Assembly (NCBI GenBank): GCA_911728435.2
Contig: OU452203.1
Location: forward strand, 12,235,651-12,299,650
Source of the DNA: Apoderus coryli
Lineage: Eukaryota > Arthropoda > Insecta > Coleoptera > Attelabidae
Length of the DNA stretch: 64,000 nt
Direction: 5' to 3'
Shown: one piece after another, positions 45,617-58,424 of the stretch
Numbering within the stretch: position 1 is the stretch's first letter
How the letters are laid out: each line of letters starts with the position of its first letter
Position numbers and translations under genes: made by a program
Notes under the pieces: generated by a model
What the model saw: only the letters and a program-made list of their open reading frames with translations
Database searches by the model: none
Told to the model about the DNA's origin: nothing

Positions 45617-47596
45617 TAGACCCTAGTATAATTACCTCCCAATACCTTTTAGTGTTTATTGGGCCACAAAATGCGTAAATGATAGCAATGTATTTTATTT
45701 GTAAAAAATGTTCACTTATTAGGATCAGATGTTCCACGAAACACAGTTTTGGAAACATTAGATAATCCAATCTGAAAATAGGTACTTATGATTGATTTCA
45801 TTTGTTGAGTCGTATGTAAATATGTGTTGCCATATCTTTTAATCAAGTAAATTAAATAACCGTTTTGAATTTAACCTATACTACCACAACACCTGTATGC
45901 TAAAACCTAATTAATATATATAATATTTTACAAAAATAAAATACACCAACTTCGCAACTTCTGCATCAGAAACGTAGCCTTTTTGAAGTTGTAACTAAAT
46001 ATTTCAATACCAGAACTCTCTCCAGCATTAAGGTGGAGTATATAGAGCATATATACCGCTGCTGGGATCTGTAACGAAACTCCCAGCTTCAACATAAACC
46101 TGCTACCTGTTGTTGTTTTCCTGCAGAACACAGAATTAATAATAAAGGTATAATTTCACATATCTCTTGAAATATTTATAAAATCGTCTGGATGCTGTGC
46201 AATGTATAACATTCTTATGACTACAAGGGTTGTGTATAATGTTTGATTATAATTCATAAGTGTTTCTGTTATCTCATGCAGTAACATTAGGTCAGTGTAA
46301 ATAAAAGAGACAGTATATCTACTCTCGTCGCGTCGGTAGCCTTTGTGGAGCGTTTACAAAGCGATGCCGCGTATCGGGACATGCAACAATAGAAAATAGC
46401 CCAGAAAGCGAAATACGAGGGCATCTATGCACGCATGTTTAAAAATTATTCTTACGAGGGCGGTAAAAATTGTATATTCGTTTGTTATTTAAATTAAGTA
46501 AAAGCTCTTTTGATGTATTTCACACAAAATTACCGATGTTTTATTTTTAACAAAGATATACTTATAAAAGAAAAATAAATTGAAAAATTACAAAATAACA
46601 TATACTTAACTAAGTATTCAATAAATTAAACCAAAGGTATGAGACACAATATTTTGCAAATAAAAAAATAGAAAAGATATTATAGACCTTTAATCGATCA
46701 GCTACATTGTACCTATATAAACTAAATAAATGTTATTATACAGGGTGTTCGGAAATGATGTGTACAACGGAATGGCACAAATTCCTTGGCCAAAAATATT
46801 ATGATTTAGCTCAACTTATCTATATACAAAATTGCTTCGTTTTTGTGCTAGGCTTCAAAAGTGAATATGCAATACTTTTTTACGTTTTTTCAAATAAATC
46901 GAAAAGTATTTGATAGATTTTATTAATTTTTTAGATACGCGTTTGCACCAATAAACTACAGTTTTCTATTGAAGAAAGTGCCATTTCTAGAATTACAGGG
47001 TGTTTAAAACCTTACTCACAATAACTTATCTACCTATATTTTTTTTAGCCCTCGTATAATCAGTACCAGTTTTTTTCTGTAAATAGCTCATTTTATTTAG
47101 AAACTATTTACTTTCCTACAAAATTTTAGTTTGTCAAACAGTTTAGAGATAAAAAAATATTTTCTAAATCCCTACATGCCTGAATCAGTAGTTATTGTAT
47201 TTATAAATGGCCGTTGGTCTTCTGGCCGCCCGGCCTCTAATCTTCTAACACCTTCGAAATCTTCAAGTTCGCTACTCCAAGGAGTTAGTTCAATAACCAA
47301 CACATACACACACTTTTGTCTGTTCAAGAACGTAAATTATGCCGTCATTAAAATTATGCAAATTAATGAACAACAACCTCGTTTGTTTAAGCGGTGAGAA
47401 AGAAAGAAAGTAATGTTGCTTGTTATATTGTTATAAACAATCTAAAACGCTCTGCGCGACACAAGCCAATAGTAGTTTAGCTCGTCCCTAAAGGCCAACA
47501 TACACGCGCAAATTTATTAACTGGCAATCAAACATATTATGAAAATACAATAAATTTGGGTTTTGTTTGAAATATAGAATCATGTACAACTATTAC
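45617..47596. other. Non-coding DNA with mariner-type termini
   Basis: TATACAGGGTGTTCGGAAATG at 46738 and TTACAGGGTGTTTAAAACC at 46994 look like transposon ends, but no transposase was read between or beyond them. No host gene was seen. Confidence 0.3.
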
Positions 47597-48900
47597 TTAT
47601 TTATAATTAAAAAATAAAAAAAATAAAATAACTGAATGTGGACGCAACATCCTGCCCACATAAAATACTTGGTATTTTAAACTAATTAGAAAGAAGCGGA
47701 CGCAGTTTGGTAACTGGACGTCGCACAATGCCTTACGTGTCCGAAGAGACGCAACCCTTGCTCCACCGTCAGCACCATAGAATAGTTCGGACGCACCAAG
47801 AGGCCATTCACGAGGAGGCAAATTATCCGATTTAATTAAAACCAGCGTATCTGGTTTTAAGGGGGGGTCTCAGTATAGCATTTAGTGCGCTGGTTGAGGG
47901 TATGGAGATACTCTTTTGACCAGCGGTCCCAAAAATGCTGGTAGACTTTAGTTAGAATTTGCCATCTAGATAAACGATTCATTGGAGTATCAAGTAAATA
48001 CTCATCCGGAGGAGAATCTAAGGAATCCAGCTTTAAAAATGGCCTGGTATTAAAACCTTGAAATCATTGGGATCACCACTAAAGGGAGTGGGCGGGCGAG
48101 AATTAACTATCGACTCGATTTGGAGTTAGGAATTCTTCGTAAGTAAACATTTGGGTTCCAATGACTCGAACTAAATACCGCTTCTCAAAGGCCTCCAAAA
48201 TTAGGACCTGAAGGGGGGTTAAAATACCATTTAATAGATTCCCTTCCAGCAACGTCTGACATTATGCGATTTATCTCGCGATAAGCACCAACGAAATTTG
48301 TTCCACAATCGCAGTACATTTCTATACAGCGACCTCTGCGACCAAGAAACCTCTTCAAAGCGGCAAGAACTGATTGAGTTGACAGATCAGAGGCTAACTC
48401 CAAATGAATAGCCTTTGTGGCCATACAAATAAATGGACAAATGTAGGCTTTGGAACTCCGAACACCTCTATGTTTGAACATGGTAGTTTGGACGGGACCT
48501 GCGTAATCTACCCCTGTGCGTAAAAAGCATTTGATGCTAGAAACGCGTGCATATGGTAGATCACCATCAGCGGTGGCAGGCAAGGTTGGGGTCCAGTTTT
48601 CCAGCATTGAATGCACTTAAAAAGTTCACACCGAATAACACGTTTGGAAGAAATAATCCAAAACGTTTGCGCAATGATTGAGTGGTTTGTACACCACACT
48701 GAAGATATTTTTTAAGAATGTGCTTAATTAATATCTCTGCAAAAATGCATTTACTCGGTTATAAAATCGGAAATTTCTTATCGAATGGAATACGGGCATG
48801 TCTCAATCGACCTCCCACATGAAGCAAGCCCAACTCGTCAATAAGAGGAGAAAGTTTTTGAAGAGTTTTTGGCACTCACTCGTTTTGAAGTTGTAGGATT
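47597..48900 (-). mobile_element. BEL/Pao retrotransposon, integrase region relic
   Basis: Read on the minus strand from about 48900: LIDELGLLHVGGRLRHARIP and LRKRFWIISSKRVIR, the zinc-binding N-terminus. Then DLPYARVSSIKCFLRTGVDY, with the first catalytic Asp, and CMATKAIHLELASDLSTQSV. Next comes YCDCGTNFVGAYREINRIM, with the second Asp, where most BEL elements have Asn-Gly after it. NFGGL follows, then a TGA where Trp of the W-E-A motif would be (about 48185); the Glu follows. A C-terminal segment NLPPREWPLG near 47770-47820 remains. Multiple frameshifts. LTRs were not identified. Confidence 0.8.
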
Positions 48901-50920
48901 CGTCCCTAGATTTAGACAACCTTGGGGGAAATTGTTAAAATATAGGGTAAATAAACCAAGCACCTTGATGTACTTCTAGATTAAAAAAAATCCGACAATC
49001 CACATCTAATAAGCTCCAATGAAGGTGCGATAAAAACAATTATGTTATTCGCTCTTATGCGGGCAGATAAGAAATATGATGCTTTACACCATCCTAATAA
49101 GAAGATATTGCGCGGCGCTGTGGTAAAGTCAAGCAGCATAGAGAGATTTGCCTGCTTAGTTATTAAAGAGCTTTTAGTGGTACACCTTGCACCTCTCTCG
49201 TTGCATAACATGATGAGGATGGCGTTGAGATGCCATTATTTCGACTGTGTAGTGTGCGACATAGAAAAATTGCGGCACACAAAGTTGAGGGCATCATACA
49301 TATGAGCAAAAGTCAGGCTTGCATTCGATAACATTTGAAAGGAAAATTCTCACGGACGAAATGCTGTCACTTTTGGTTTTAAGTCGCCCGTTTTCTGACG
49401 TAACCAAAAATATACATGCTCGATCCTCTAGATGAAGATAAGCGTAAAATGTTTTTTATGAAACTCACTGTATATTATTAATTTTTTTCCCTTTCCATGT
49501 CACTGTAACAATATTTGCTATATTTCGCAATATCATTTCTGACATAGCTATACCGAACCGAAGCAGTTGTACAACTCATGACGTTTTATGAAGCCAACCA
49601 ATGGGAACGTTTTTCTCATATTGTGGGCATAATATAATAGCTTTGTCTCTTTCAGATCTTTGAGATATAGAAATAAGAAAATAGAAAAGCAGTTTATAGT
49701 TTTTATTTCCAAACTACTGTGTGATCTGTAACTAGACCGAACTTCAAGTTTACGAAAGCGAAACCTGCCCTTTTTTTTATTTATTAATTTATTTTGTTTG
49801 AGTTAATTTTACTCTTCCAAGGAACGAAAAACTGTAAGTATTGTTTTCCTTTGTCTATTTGCGTTTAGTCTATCTTGATTTTTAGCTATTAAAGCGTAGT
49901 TTTTGAGAGTACTTCCAAATAATTTTTCAATGTAAACGCTCTCTGAGAGTGCCCTTCCGGAAAGTTCAGATAACACTTCAACAAGTAGGTACATATATCA
50001 AACAGCACAAGCAGTACCCTAGGACTAGCATTAGTTCGTTTTCACCCGCGAATAAGCATAATTTCAACGCCGATTTATAAGGATGATCTGATATTATTTT
50101 AAATCCTTTTCACTGGCAAATTTCCGATATTGTTATCCCGTGCTGTTTCTTGAGGCGGTTCAATTCTGGGAAATTAAAGGTCAACGAACCCTAAAAATAT
50201 CTCGTACGTGTCCCGCTTCCCTACATTTCGTTTCAATTGTGCCCACCGTATATTGTTCCTAGTTATGTAGAATATTAGGTATATATAAACATTTCGCAAA
50301 CCATATTCATCACATTCTATAATAATTCGCTGAATTTCGCTTAAATTTATTCTTCTTATTTCGCCAATTTTAACTTTCACGACAGACAAGTCAATCGGTG
50401 TTCATTAATTTTATCATCACTTTAAAAATGACGTGACACTGTTTACGTTGCAACTATTGACAAGAAAGCAAAACATATGCAAGTACGTTTTTTATGTACT
50501 ACACGATCGACATTGTATACTTTTCAGTTACGTCAAAAAATGGGCAACTTAAAAACAAAAGTGGGGTGTTCGATCGTTTCTTCCAAAAAATTTCCTTGAA
50601 ATTTGTTTGAATTTACACGTCACTTTTGCTTCTCACTGTATATGCTAATGAATGATGCGGTTCCCATATTTAATTTTAATTAAATTTAGAATTTCCAAGC
50701 GAAACTTTCTGCAACTTTATAATGCGAAAAATTAACAGAGATAGTAGAGCCGCAACTTAACAGCAATAAAAATCTTGCTTAGCATTATGTTAATGCCTAT
50801 ATAAAGTGCGTGGCGCATAGTGATAATTTTTTTTTAAATGTATAACTACTATACTTATTTTCATTGAAATTAGTGTGCTATCGGATCCTTTGGTCAACCC
50901 AAAAATATAGTGTATATATG
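48901..50920. other. Non-coding stretch, nothing firmly identified
   Basis: A frame at 49042-49305 and its complement at 48981-49211 may be degraded BEL/Pao sequence, but no motif is recognisable. The rest is AT-rich. Confidence 0.25.
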
Positions 50921-51909
50921 TATAGGGTGTTAGTAAATAAGTGCGACAAACTTCAGTAGGTAATTCTGCATGAAAAAATAATGACAGTTTGCTATATAAA
51001 CACATGTCCGCAAATGCTTCGTTTTCTGCTGAGATACAGTTAAAGTTTTTCTTAAAAACTGAAGATTTATTGATTGCTCTGAAACCGGTGGAGATATGCA
51101 AATGAAATTTAATGAGTGTTAAGAGGTAGTTATTGCGCATTTTTTTACATGCAATTAAGAATTTTATGTTCATCAGTGGCGCGCATACGGGTAATGATCT
51201 CAATTTTTTTGAAGAAAAAAAGGTACGCCACTGAAATTTTTCAAATTAAAAATCATTTTGGAATTTCTCGTTCAATTTGTGATAAAAAAATCTCTCTTGC
51301 TTTTTTATCGAAGGGGCATTTGTGCAAAAAAATAAAACATCTCGCCGCGACTGTCAACATTCTGTTATACGAATATTTGAAAAAAATGTCAAATTAGCGT
51401 TTCTTTATTATTAGTGTTATTTTCTCTTATTGTTTTGGTTTAATGTTTATTGTATTAGATAGTTCTTGATACTGTATTAAAGAAATGAAAAATACGGGTA
51501 AGATGTTTTATTTTTGTGCACAAAGATGATGCCCCCCTACGATATATAAAACAGCAAGAGAGATTTTTTATCACAAATTGAACGAGGAATTGCAAAATGA
51601 TTTTTTATTTGAAAAATTCTAGTGGCGTACCATTTTTTTCTTTAAAAATATTGAGATCATTACCCGTATGCGCGCCACTGATTCTTAGTTGCTTGCCAAA
51701 AAATGCGCAATAACTACCTCTTAAAATCCACTAAATTTCATTTGCACAGCGCCACGGGTTTCAGAGCACTCAATAAATCTTCAGTTTTTAAGAAAAACTC
51801 AAAAAACAAAGCATTTAGGGACATTTGTTTATATAGCAAACTGTCATTATTTTTTCATGCAGAATTACCCCCTGAAGTTTGTCGCACTTATTTACTAACA
51901 CCCTGTATA
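50921..51909. mobile_element. Large foldback element (MITE), arms about 415 bp
   Basis: The left arm (50921-51343) and right arm (51500-51909) are inverted copies around a 156-bp centre. Ends are TATAGGGTGTTAGTAAATAA and TTATTTACTAACACCCTGTATA (split here as ..AACACCCTGTATA). Shared inner blocks include TGCATGAAAAAATAATGAC, ACCCGTATGCGCGCCACTG and AATAAAACATCT. Solo arms lie at 38127-38480 and 60755-60985. Frames inside are not genes. It can form a hairpin of roughly 1 kb. Confidence 0.85.
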
Positions 51910-52023
51910 TTTTATTTTTGGTTAAATTGTTTACCTGTGACGTATTTCAACCCTGTTGCTGTGTGCTTATTATTAAGATTTATTTGTAAATGGCTGTTTG
52001 AAATAAAGCTGTATTATTATTAT
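51910..52023 (+). mobile_element. Possible LINE 3' end
   Basis: GAAATAAAGCTG followed by a short TATTATTATTAT run looks like a poly(A) signal plus microsatellite tail. No coding part is attached. Confidence 0.3.
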
Positions 52024-52984
52024 CGAATAGGATTTTATATTGAAACTGATAATAGCTAGTTATATGCAAATTCCAACTAAATTATGTCCCGCGTGCCAAA
52101 TATAATTACTACATACCTACTGAATAAAATCTTCAAAGCATGTTCACCAATTTCCTACGTAGTCCAAAAATATCACGCAATAAAACATTTAAACCCTAGC
52201 TGAAACTCCCGTAAATTGTTGTAAAAGTAACAAACTATGGGAAAACAATTTTACTCTGATTTGGGGGCGAGGAAAAGATTAATTTTCCGAATTTAAAGAA
52301 AAGTAAAATGTACTTCGCACACTGGCATCAGGCGTTTCTAATGGCGAAACTTTTCCCTTAACGCCAAACAAGAGAACGTAAATACGACAAACGATTGTGA
52401 GAAAATACACTCACTCCTCTGAAGAAGTTGAGGTAGCGAGGAACTTTACTGAACTGGAACGCTGTGTTTCTGGGGAGAACTTTAAAAAGAATTATTGTAA
52501 AGCTGGTTGTAAAAAAATATTTTATTCGAGTGAATTACAGGCACATAATGAAGTAGGTACAATGATTTCAAGAATATACAAGGGTTTTTTTTTTTAAAGA
52601 GACGCCGCTGAAGAATATTTTTTCTTTTTGGCACTGAAATGGATTTTTTCCTCTACTTCGCCGTGCCGGGAATGGATAATTTGCGCGTCTGCTGCATTCT
52701 TTGGGTGTGATGGCCGTTTTCAGGGTCTCTCTCTTCGTCACCATTGCTATGTGTCAATGGGTTTATGTGTCAAAAATATTTGCCAATGTATCCAGAAGAC
52801 AAGGGATCGTTAAATCCTCCTCCTTTTTATTTTTAGCTCTTTCTACTAGATATATGCAATACACATATTGCTAAGCTATAGTTCCATGTTTTTTTTAATT
52901 TCCCCTCACTACCCAATATTGTGAATGCGCTAAAATAAAATTTGAGACAAATCCGGATATCACCATTTTGAAGTCCTCTGAGAC
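52024..52984. other. Non-coding stretch
   Basis: Two short plus-strand frames (52397-52597 and 52628-52813) show no recognised motif. No repeat pair was found. Confidence 0.3.
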
Positions 52985-53260
52985 GACTAAAACCGTTACC
53001 AGATGGAAGTCTGTCTGTCTGTCTGTGTGTGTATGTTCTTCCACGATAGCGCATAAAAGTCAATTGAGCTAAATTTTGATAAATATATGAGTTTTGGGAA
53101 ATCGCAGGATGAACCCACTAGTTTTTGGTTAAAATAGCTTTAACCTGTGATAGTATTGCACACTATCTCCAAATTGTTAGATAGTAGGTAGGTAGTAGTA
53201 GTAGGGGTCGAATGGTGAATTATTGGAAAGCACTTTTTTGCTCTTTAGAACAATAGCTTA
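52985..53260 (+). repeat. Dispersed repeat with a (CTGT)n microsatellite
   Basis: A CTGTCTGTCTGTCTGTGTGTG tract lies at 53012-53033. The following segment (GATGAACCCACTAGTTT, GCTTTAACCTGTGATAG, CACTATCTCCAAATTGTTAG, GAAAGCACTT) matches 1685-1810 in the same order. Family unknown. Confidence 0.6.
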
Positions 53261-53337
53261 CTTTTGAAATTTTCTTTCGCAGCTCTCAAGAAAATTGCGA
53301 TTAAAATTTCACCAATTAGGTGGTAGTTGGTAATTAT

Positions 53338-53880
53338 ACAGGGTGTTTCAGAAAGACGTTGCGATATTGATAAGAGGTGATAGAACTGCTTAAAATAAGT
53401 GTAGTTTGTTATATATTTTTTTGCCGGAGGAACCTAAATTTTTATCCATAACATTTTTTATGTTTACTTTAGAGACTTGGTAATGACAAAAAATTATAGA
53501 TCATTTATTACCAAACAAAAAAGGTACTCTACCTTAGGGAACCGGTTTATTGGATACTACATTTTATCTCCAACTCTATAAACTTATACCTCAATTTTCT
53601 GAAGAACAATTTATTCGACTTTTTGGAAGATTTATTACTAGACGAACGAGCAACTATGTTTTTTAAGCATGATGTTGCTCCACCACATTTAAGTAGAGCA
53701 CCTAGAAGGTGGAAAAATTTTCGCAATAAATGGACAAGTCGGGGTGCTGATGCTCCAATTCATTGGCCTCCTCAATTGCCTGATCTCAATCTGCTAGATT
53801 TTACTGCTTGGAGTTACTTTAAAGCAAATGCATATGGTTCTGAAGTTAATTGTACGGCGTGGCAACACGTTCCAGAACAC
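53338..53880 (+). mobile_element. mariner-like transposase relic with candidate 5' terminus
   Basis: TATACAGGGTGTTTCAGAAAG at 53336 resembles the terminus of mariner-like elements. Downstream, 53623-53875 reads FKHDVAPPHLSRAPRRW, where Val replaces the Gly of the usual H-D-G-A-P-P-H. It continues with WTSRGADAPIHWPPQLPDLN and LDFTAWSYFKANAYGSEVN, the C-terminal half of the DDE/D domain. The N-terminal half is missing between terminus and core. Confidence 0.7.
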
Positions 53881-54660
53881 GAAGGTTCAAGTGGAATATT
53901 GAATTTAAGGTAATTCGATTTCGTATAAAAACATGGAAGTTTTTGTTCAAAATTGATTTCAAAAGGCGATGGTAAAATATATCGACAGACATGTCTTTGA
54001 AATTGCTTTTTTTGATTAAGTACCCATTCGATATTTGGGACAAAACAAAAGATATTGTTCACGGAGTACTAAAATCTATCGTCGCTTTAAGTGTTCAATT
54101 GTCTCTTGAGTTGTGTAAGAACTTTCATTATCTTCACACAACAGACATACACAACATCGTTGTGGAGACACTTCGAGAACAGATTGGCGTTTAATTTCAG
54201 GTTCATAAGAGTAAATCCACGATTCATCACCTCACAGACAAAGCTACTTGCAGCGGTTTTTACACTTTCCTGCGTTGAACCGATTTAGAAATCATTGCAA
54301 GCAGCAATTGACCTAAGATACTTTCTATTCTTCCGTCAATAACTGCGTTATCCAACAGGAAACTTTTTTTAACTAAAATTTTCATGGAAATGTTTTCAAT
54401 TGACTTCTTTCATCGAATCATCAATCTTGCCTTATGTCACATGTAAATCTTCTTTGACGATTTGACCCACAGCATCGACATTTTCATGAGGAATTGCCGG
54501 TTTTGGTGGCTGTCCATTGTTCAAATAACTTTATAAGTTTAAATTAAGATTAACTAATGTTGAAGGTAATTTTTAGTTTTATTAGAGGAGCGCTTTTTAT
54601 ATCTCGGAATGTAGTACCTACATTGTAATGCTGTTTTTCATGTACCCGTGCGTAATAATA
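53881..54660. other. Non-coding stretch with a weak helix-turn-helix remnant
   Basis: The minus strand near 54410-54520 reads GQPPKPAIPHENVDAVGQIV, reminiscent of a mariner N-terminal domain, but too short to be sure. Nothing else was seen. Confidence 0.3.
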
Positions 54661-54664
54661 TTTT

Positions 54665-55125
54665 CCACTAGTTGCTAGGCACGGATAAAATTTCCTGGTA
54701 ATTACAAAAGTAGCGGCGGGCATAAAAAATCACCATAGCAACGCCGAAAATCCAAACACCAAATTGACAGTTTTGGTATTTATAATTAATCATAATGATT
54801 ATTAAGTATTTCGCTAATTTCAAAACACATAAACAGTGATAGTGAATATAGTTTAACACCACCTAGTCAATTTAATACTTCTAACTTATCGTATTTAGGA
54901 TTATACGGTAACATGGGTAAGTTTCGAAAAACAACTATTTTCCTAAAAATTTTGTTAAATTTATTCAAAAGCATTAAAACAGTCTTAGAAAAAGTATAGT
55001 GTGAAACTCATATGAAATGACCATTTCCTACTCGTATGATTTGCAGCACTCGCCTGCGGCTCATGCTCGTAGGAAATATATGTTATTTCATGTTCGTTGC
55101 ACAATATACTATTGTATGTGTTTTG
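54665..55125 (-). repeat. Dispersed repeat with a terminal hairpin, copy 2
   Basis: Inverted copy of 15975-16440, including CACGGATAAAATTTCCTGG, CACCACCTAGTCAATTTAAT and the hairpin block ACTCGTATGATTTGCAGCA. The stem here is somewhat decayed (GCTCGTAGGAAATATATG). Confidence 0.7.
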
Positions 55126-55834
55126 TGGAAAACATTTCGCACGGAGGGGACAATTATAAATACGATCTGAATTATAAAAAAGCTCCTTCTATCTTATTTC
55201 CAACTGTGGCTTTCCATTTGATATAAGCTACAACTGCTTTTAAAGAATTGCTCTATTTTAAATACTCAATTCCTCAATAACTATTTCACGAAAAATCCAA
55301 TAGTTTCTTAATGCGAATAAAATCTATGTATCCAATGAAATGAAATTGGCAATTTAGTTGCGGAGCAACAAAAAAGAGAACAGCACGTTTACGTACGGCT
55401 TGTTGCTCTCATCGATTCTCGATCTGGATGGAAAGTCCACCTGTTAAGCAGCAAAAGTAAAAAAAAAAAACAAACAAATTGTCTATTAGGAAAGCTACAA
55501 AGCTCTCTACCGCTTATTTATTACAATGCTTTGAGAATACGAGGAAAATTCGAGGTATTTGTACAAAATAATTATTTACAAGTCTAAAACGAACGATACG
55601 TGTTTTCTTATAAGTATTTTACGCAAATCCATTGTTTCTTAGATACGGCGAGGGCGACATTGGATATTTATTTTAAAACAAAGTAAATTTTTACATTCAC
55701 ACATACATACAGAGTGATTGCAGGTCGCCGTACCATCGACCAGTGGGGTATCACGCAACGCGAACTATCCCTTGAACTCGAAAACACAATGATTTACAGA
55801 AAAAAGTTATTTATAAAAGTTGATTCCTATTTAG
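55126..55834. other. Non-coding stretch, nothing identified
   Basis: An A12 run lies at 55459-55470. No gene or repeat could be assigned. Confidence 0.35.
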
Positions 55835-57420
55835 TGTGTATTATTGTAAGTAAGTAACTTTATTCGTGTTAATACATTACAATTATGCTTACACTCGTCA
55901 AAATATATATGTGTACAATATATAAAGTACAAGCCATAAATGGGTAAAGCCTATGCTAGTTAATATTCCCCACAAACACATAACGTCACAGTTATAAAAT
56001 GTTACAAAGTGTTACAAACATAAAAACTTCTTAAAAACAAATATCACAATCAAAGTACTCGTTAACGCTAAAAATGCTTTAGATAAAAGCCATGTTTTAA
56101 TTTTAAATCGTTTTTCCGACAGGGACTTAAATTCAATAGGAAGTTTGTTATACAGCTTGGGCCCTAAATGGTCCCTTTCGACATTTTCGAAGTCTCTGGT
56201 ATTTGACAACGAAATGATCCCTATATCTTGTTTTATACTCGTGCAGATCTTGAGACATGCTCAATTCATCAGAGTTGTTCCTGACATATAACAGACTCTC
56301 TAAGATAAACAGAGACGGAAGAGTTAAAATTTCACTGTCTATAAAAGCCTGCCTGCAATCTTCCCGATACTTGAGACCCTCTAGCACTCTAATTGCCTTT
56401 CTCTGACCAAATACTCTCGCCGCACCAGTTGAGTGGCCCTACATCAAAATTGCCTATGCAATGTGACACTGAACCAAGGCGAAGTAAGCAAACTCTTTGA
56501 AGCACACTGCGACAAGTTCCGCATGGCAAATACACCCGATCTCACCCTTTTGGAGACAATGTCCGTGTGCTCATCCCACTTCAGTTTAGGCTCCAACCAC
56601 ACCCCCAGGAACCTCACTACATTATCGCTACCACGATAATTGTAATTGGACTTTAGCAAAAAAACATTCGTATTGTTTTAGTCGTATTCAGAAAGAGCTT
56701 ATTAGTTTCGAACCATACTGCAACTTCATATTCCTCCTGAGAAGACCCAGCAAGAACAGCATCTAATTTATTGTGCCTATATGTGAAAGCAGTGTCATCC
56801 GCAAACCGTTCAAACCTAAGATTCTGTTCTTTTTGTATCGGTAAGTCGTTCACAAAAATTAAAAATAATAATGGTCCCAGTACAGAACCCTGAGGCACAC
56901 CAATTTTAATTGGTAGACTTTCCGACATCCCTATGTTAGTAAGTACTTTCTGAATACGTTCACTCAAATAACTCTCCAACAAATTAATGCTAGAAGCATC
57001 AAACTTATAATATTTTAGTTTCCGTTATCACGGGGAACGCAGTCGAATGCCTTACTCAGGTCACAAAAAACCGTGAGAGCACTCTCTTTTTTATTGAACG
57101 CATCAAGGACGTCTGCAATCAGATCATGAATGGCAGACACAGTGCTGCGACCACTCCGGAATTCAAATTCTGAACGTGCGAACAAATCATAGCGCTCAAA
57201 ATGCCAGACTATCACCTTTCTTAAATATAAGAACTACCAGAGCATGCTTTAAGACTTTAAGGAATATTCCTTCCTTGAAACATAAGTTTATTAATTTTGT
57301 GAGGGGCACAATGATTAGTTCTTATATACATTTAATAATTCTGACATTTAAGCCGTAAACATCACGACTTGGCTTATTTTTTAAAGCAGATATTATGTTA
57401 TTATGCTTTCAAATAACAAA
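55835..57420 (-). mobile_element. LINE, reverse transcriptase through 3' end
   Basis: Read on the minus strand from about 57420: SRDVYGLNVRIIK and INLCFKEGIFLKVLKHALVV, FKKGDS, FRSGRSTVSAIHDLIADVL and VFCDLSKAFDCVPRD (first palm Asp). Then GVPQGSVLGPLLFLIFVNDL, the catalytic RFADDTAFTY box near 56800, FLGVWLEPKLKWDEH, and the C-terminal LYNKLPIEFKSLSEKRFKI near 56130. A poly(A) signal (TTTATT on plus, 55859-55864) and a TTAC-repeat tail end it. Frameshifts occur near 57010, 56650 and 56420. It has a Jockey-like gene layout; 5' truncated. Confidence 0.85.
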
Positions 57421-58133
57421 GTATACAGGCTGAGTCAATTTTGAGTTAACAATATCAATTTCATTATTTTCTATTGATCACACCATTGTTTTTTACAAAT
57501 TAGAATTACACTAAAGACCCTTACTATGATAGCTAATTTAAACCAAGATATACAAATTGTACTTATCAGCCCAATTATTTTTTTAAAGAAAAGGGCTAAA
57601 TCAGTTATTATTTCGAGATACAGCCGGTCGATAGCCTTAGTGAGACACCCGGTCTAATAATTGAAGTAAAACTCCAGTAGTAGATAGTTATAAAAAAAAA
57701 AAGAATATAATTTAGCTCCAAATCGAAATGGCAAACAAACACAATAATATGTTCGATTGTATCAAGCAATACTCCAAAAGATTCAAGCACCAAGATGTAA
57801 TGAAAAAAGTTTTTTTAAGTAAACTGTTCATGTATTTCGAACGAAGAAGAGACTTCTATAAATTGGACGACCTTTTGTTTTCGTTTCCTTATATTTTTGA
57901 AGTGGAAAAATTCCTGCAAAGCTAATGAAAAAAAAAAGTATTAAACACAGAGCCGGATTGAGGACTCAATAATTTTGAGAACTTATATTCTTCTTTTTTT
58001 CCATGTTGTGGTGTTACAAAATCAAACCGGAGCCCAAGGTCAATAGAAGATCAGAAACGCAATACGGACTTAAATAAAAATCTAGTATATTTATATATAT
58101 ATTTTAATTATTCCAAATACATTCTTTATCAAT
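57421..58133. other. Non-coding DNA 3' of the cathepsin gene
   Basis: Should contain the 3' UTR of the protease gene near 58000-58133. No clear poly(A) signal was picked. A 65-codon plus frame at 57728-57925 has no recognised motif. Confidence 0.3.
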
Positions 58134-58357
58134 TTAGCGATGCTTAATCCTGTCTAAATCTGGTAGTCCAGCAACTACGTTGGCTTCAAAGTCACAATTA
58201 TTGCTGCCTCGAACCATTTTGAAGAAACCATTGTTACCCCATTCGCTATTCCATGAGTTGGCTACTAACCAATAGGGTACCTCGTTTTCAACACCCCATC
58301 CCAAAATTTTAACGGCATGGATGCCTATAAACTGGCTTGAAGTATTTTGATATACTC
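58134..58357 (-). CDS. CtsB: Cathepsin B-like cysteine protease, last exon
   Basis: This exon supplies the C-terminal 73 residues plus stop. The acceptor TTTTATTTTTTAG ends at 58358; the exon starts at 58357 by completing a Gly codon. It reads [20 protein letters not shown], with the catalytic His. [20 protein letters not shown] follows, with the catalytic Asn in NSWN. Then [20 protein letters not shown] and [13 protein letters not shown], all diagnostic of peptidase family C1A cathepsin B. Most cathepsin B proteins have Gly-Gly-His-Ala before the catalytic His; here the second Gly is Ile. The stop is at 58134-58136. In insects such enzymes act in lysosomes or as secreted gut digestive proteases. 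The reading frame is clean. Confidence 0.93.
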
Positions 58358-58424
58358 CTAAAAAATAAAAAAATAAGTGATAACTTTAAAGAATCATAGG
58401 ATTAGTATATACAAATTTTAATAA

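Noticed and set aside
50921..52059. Several frames of 60-140 codons in the foldback region
   Set aside because: They run through the arms of a non-coding inverted-repeat element and repeat in each copy without any conserved protein domain.
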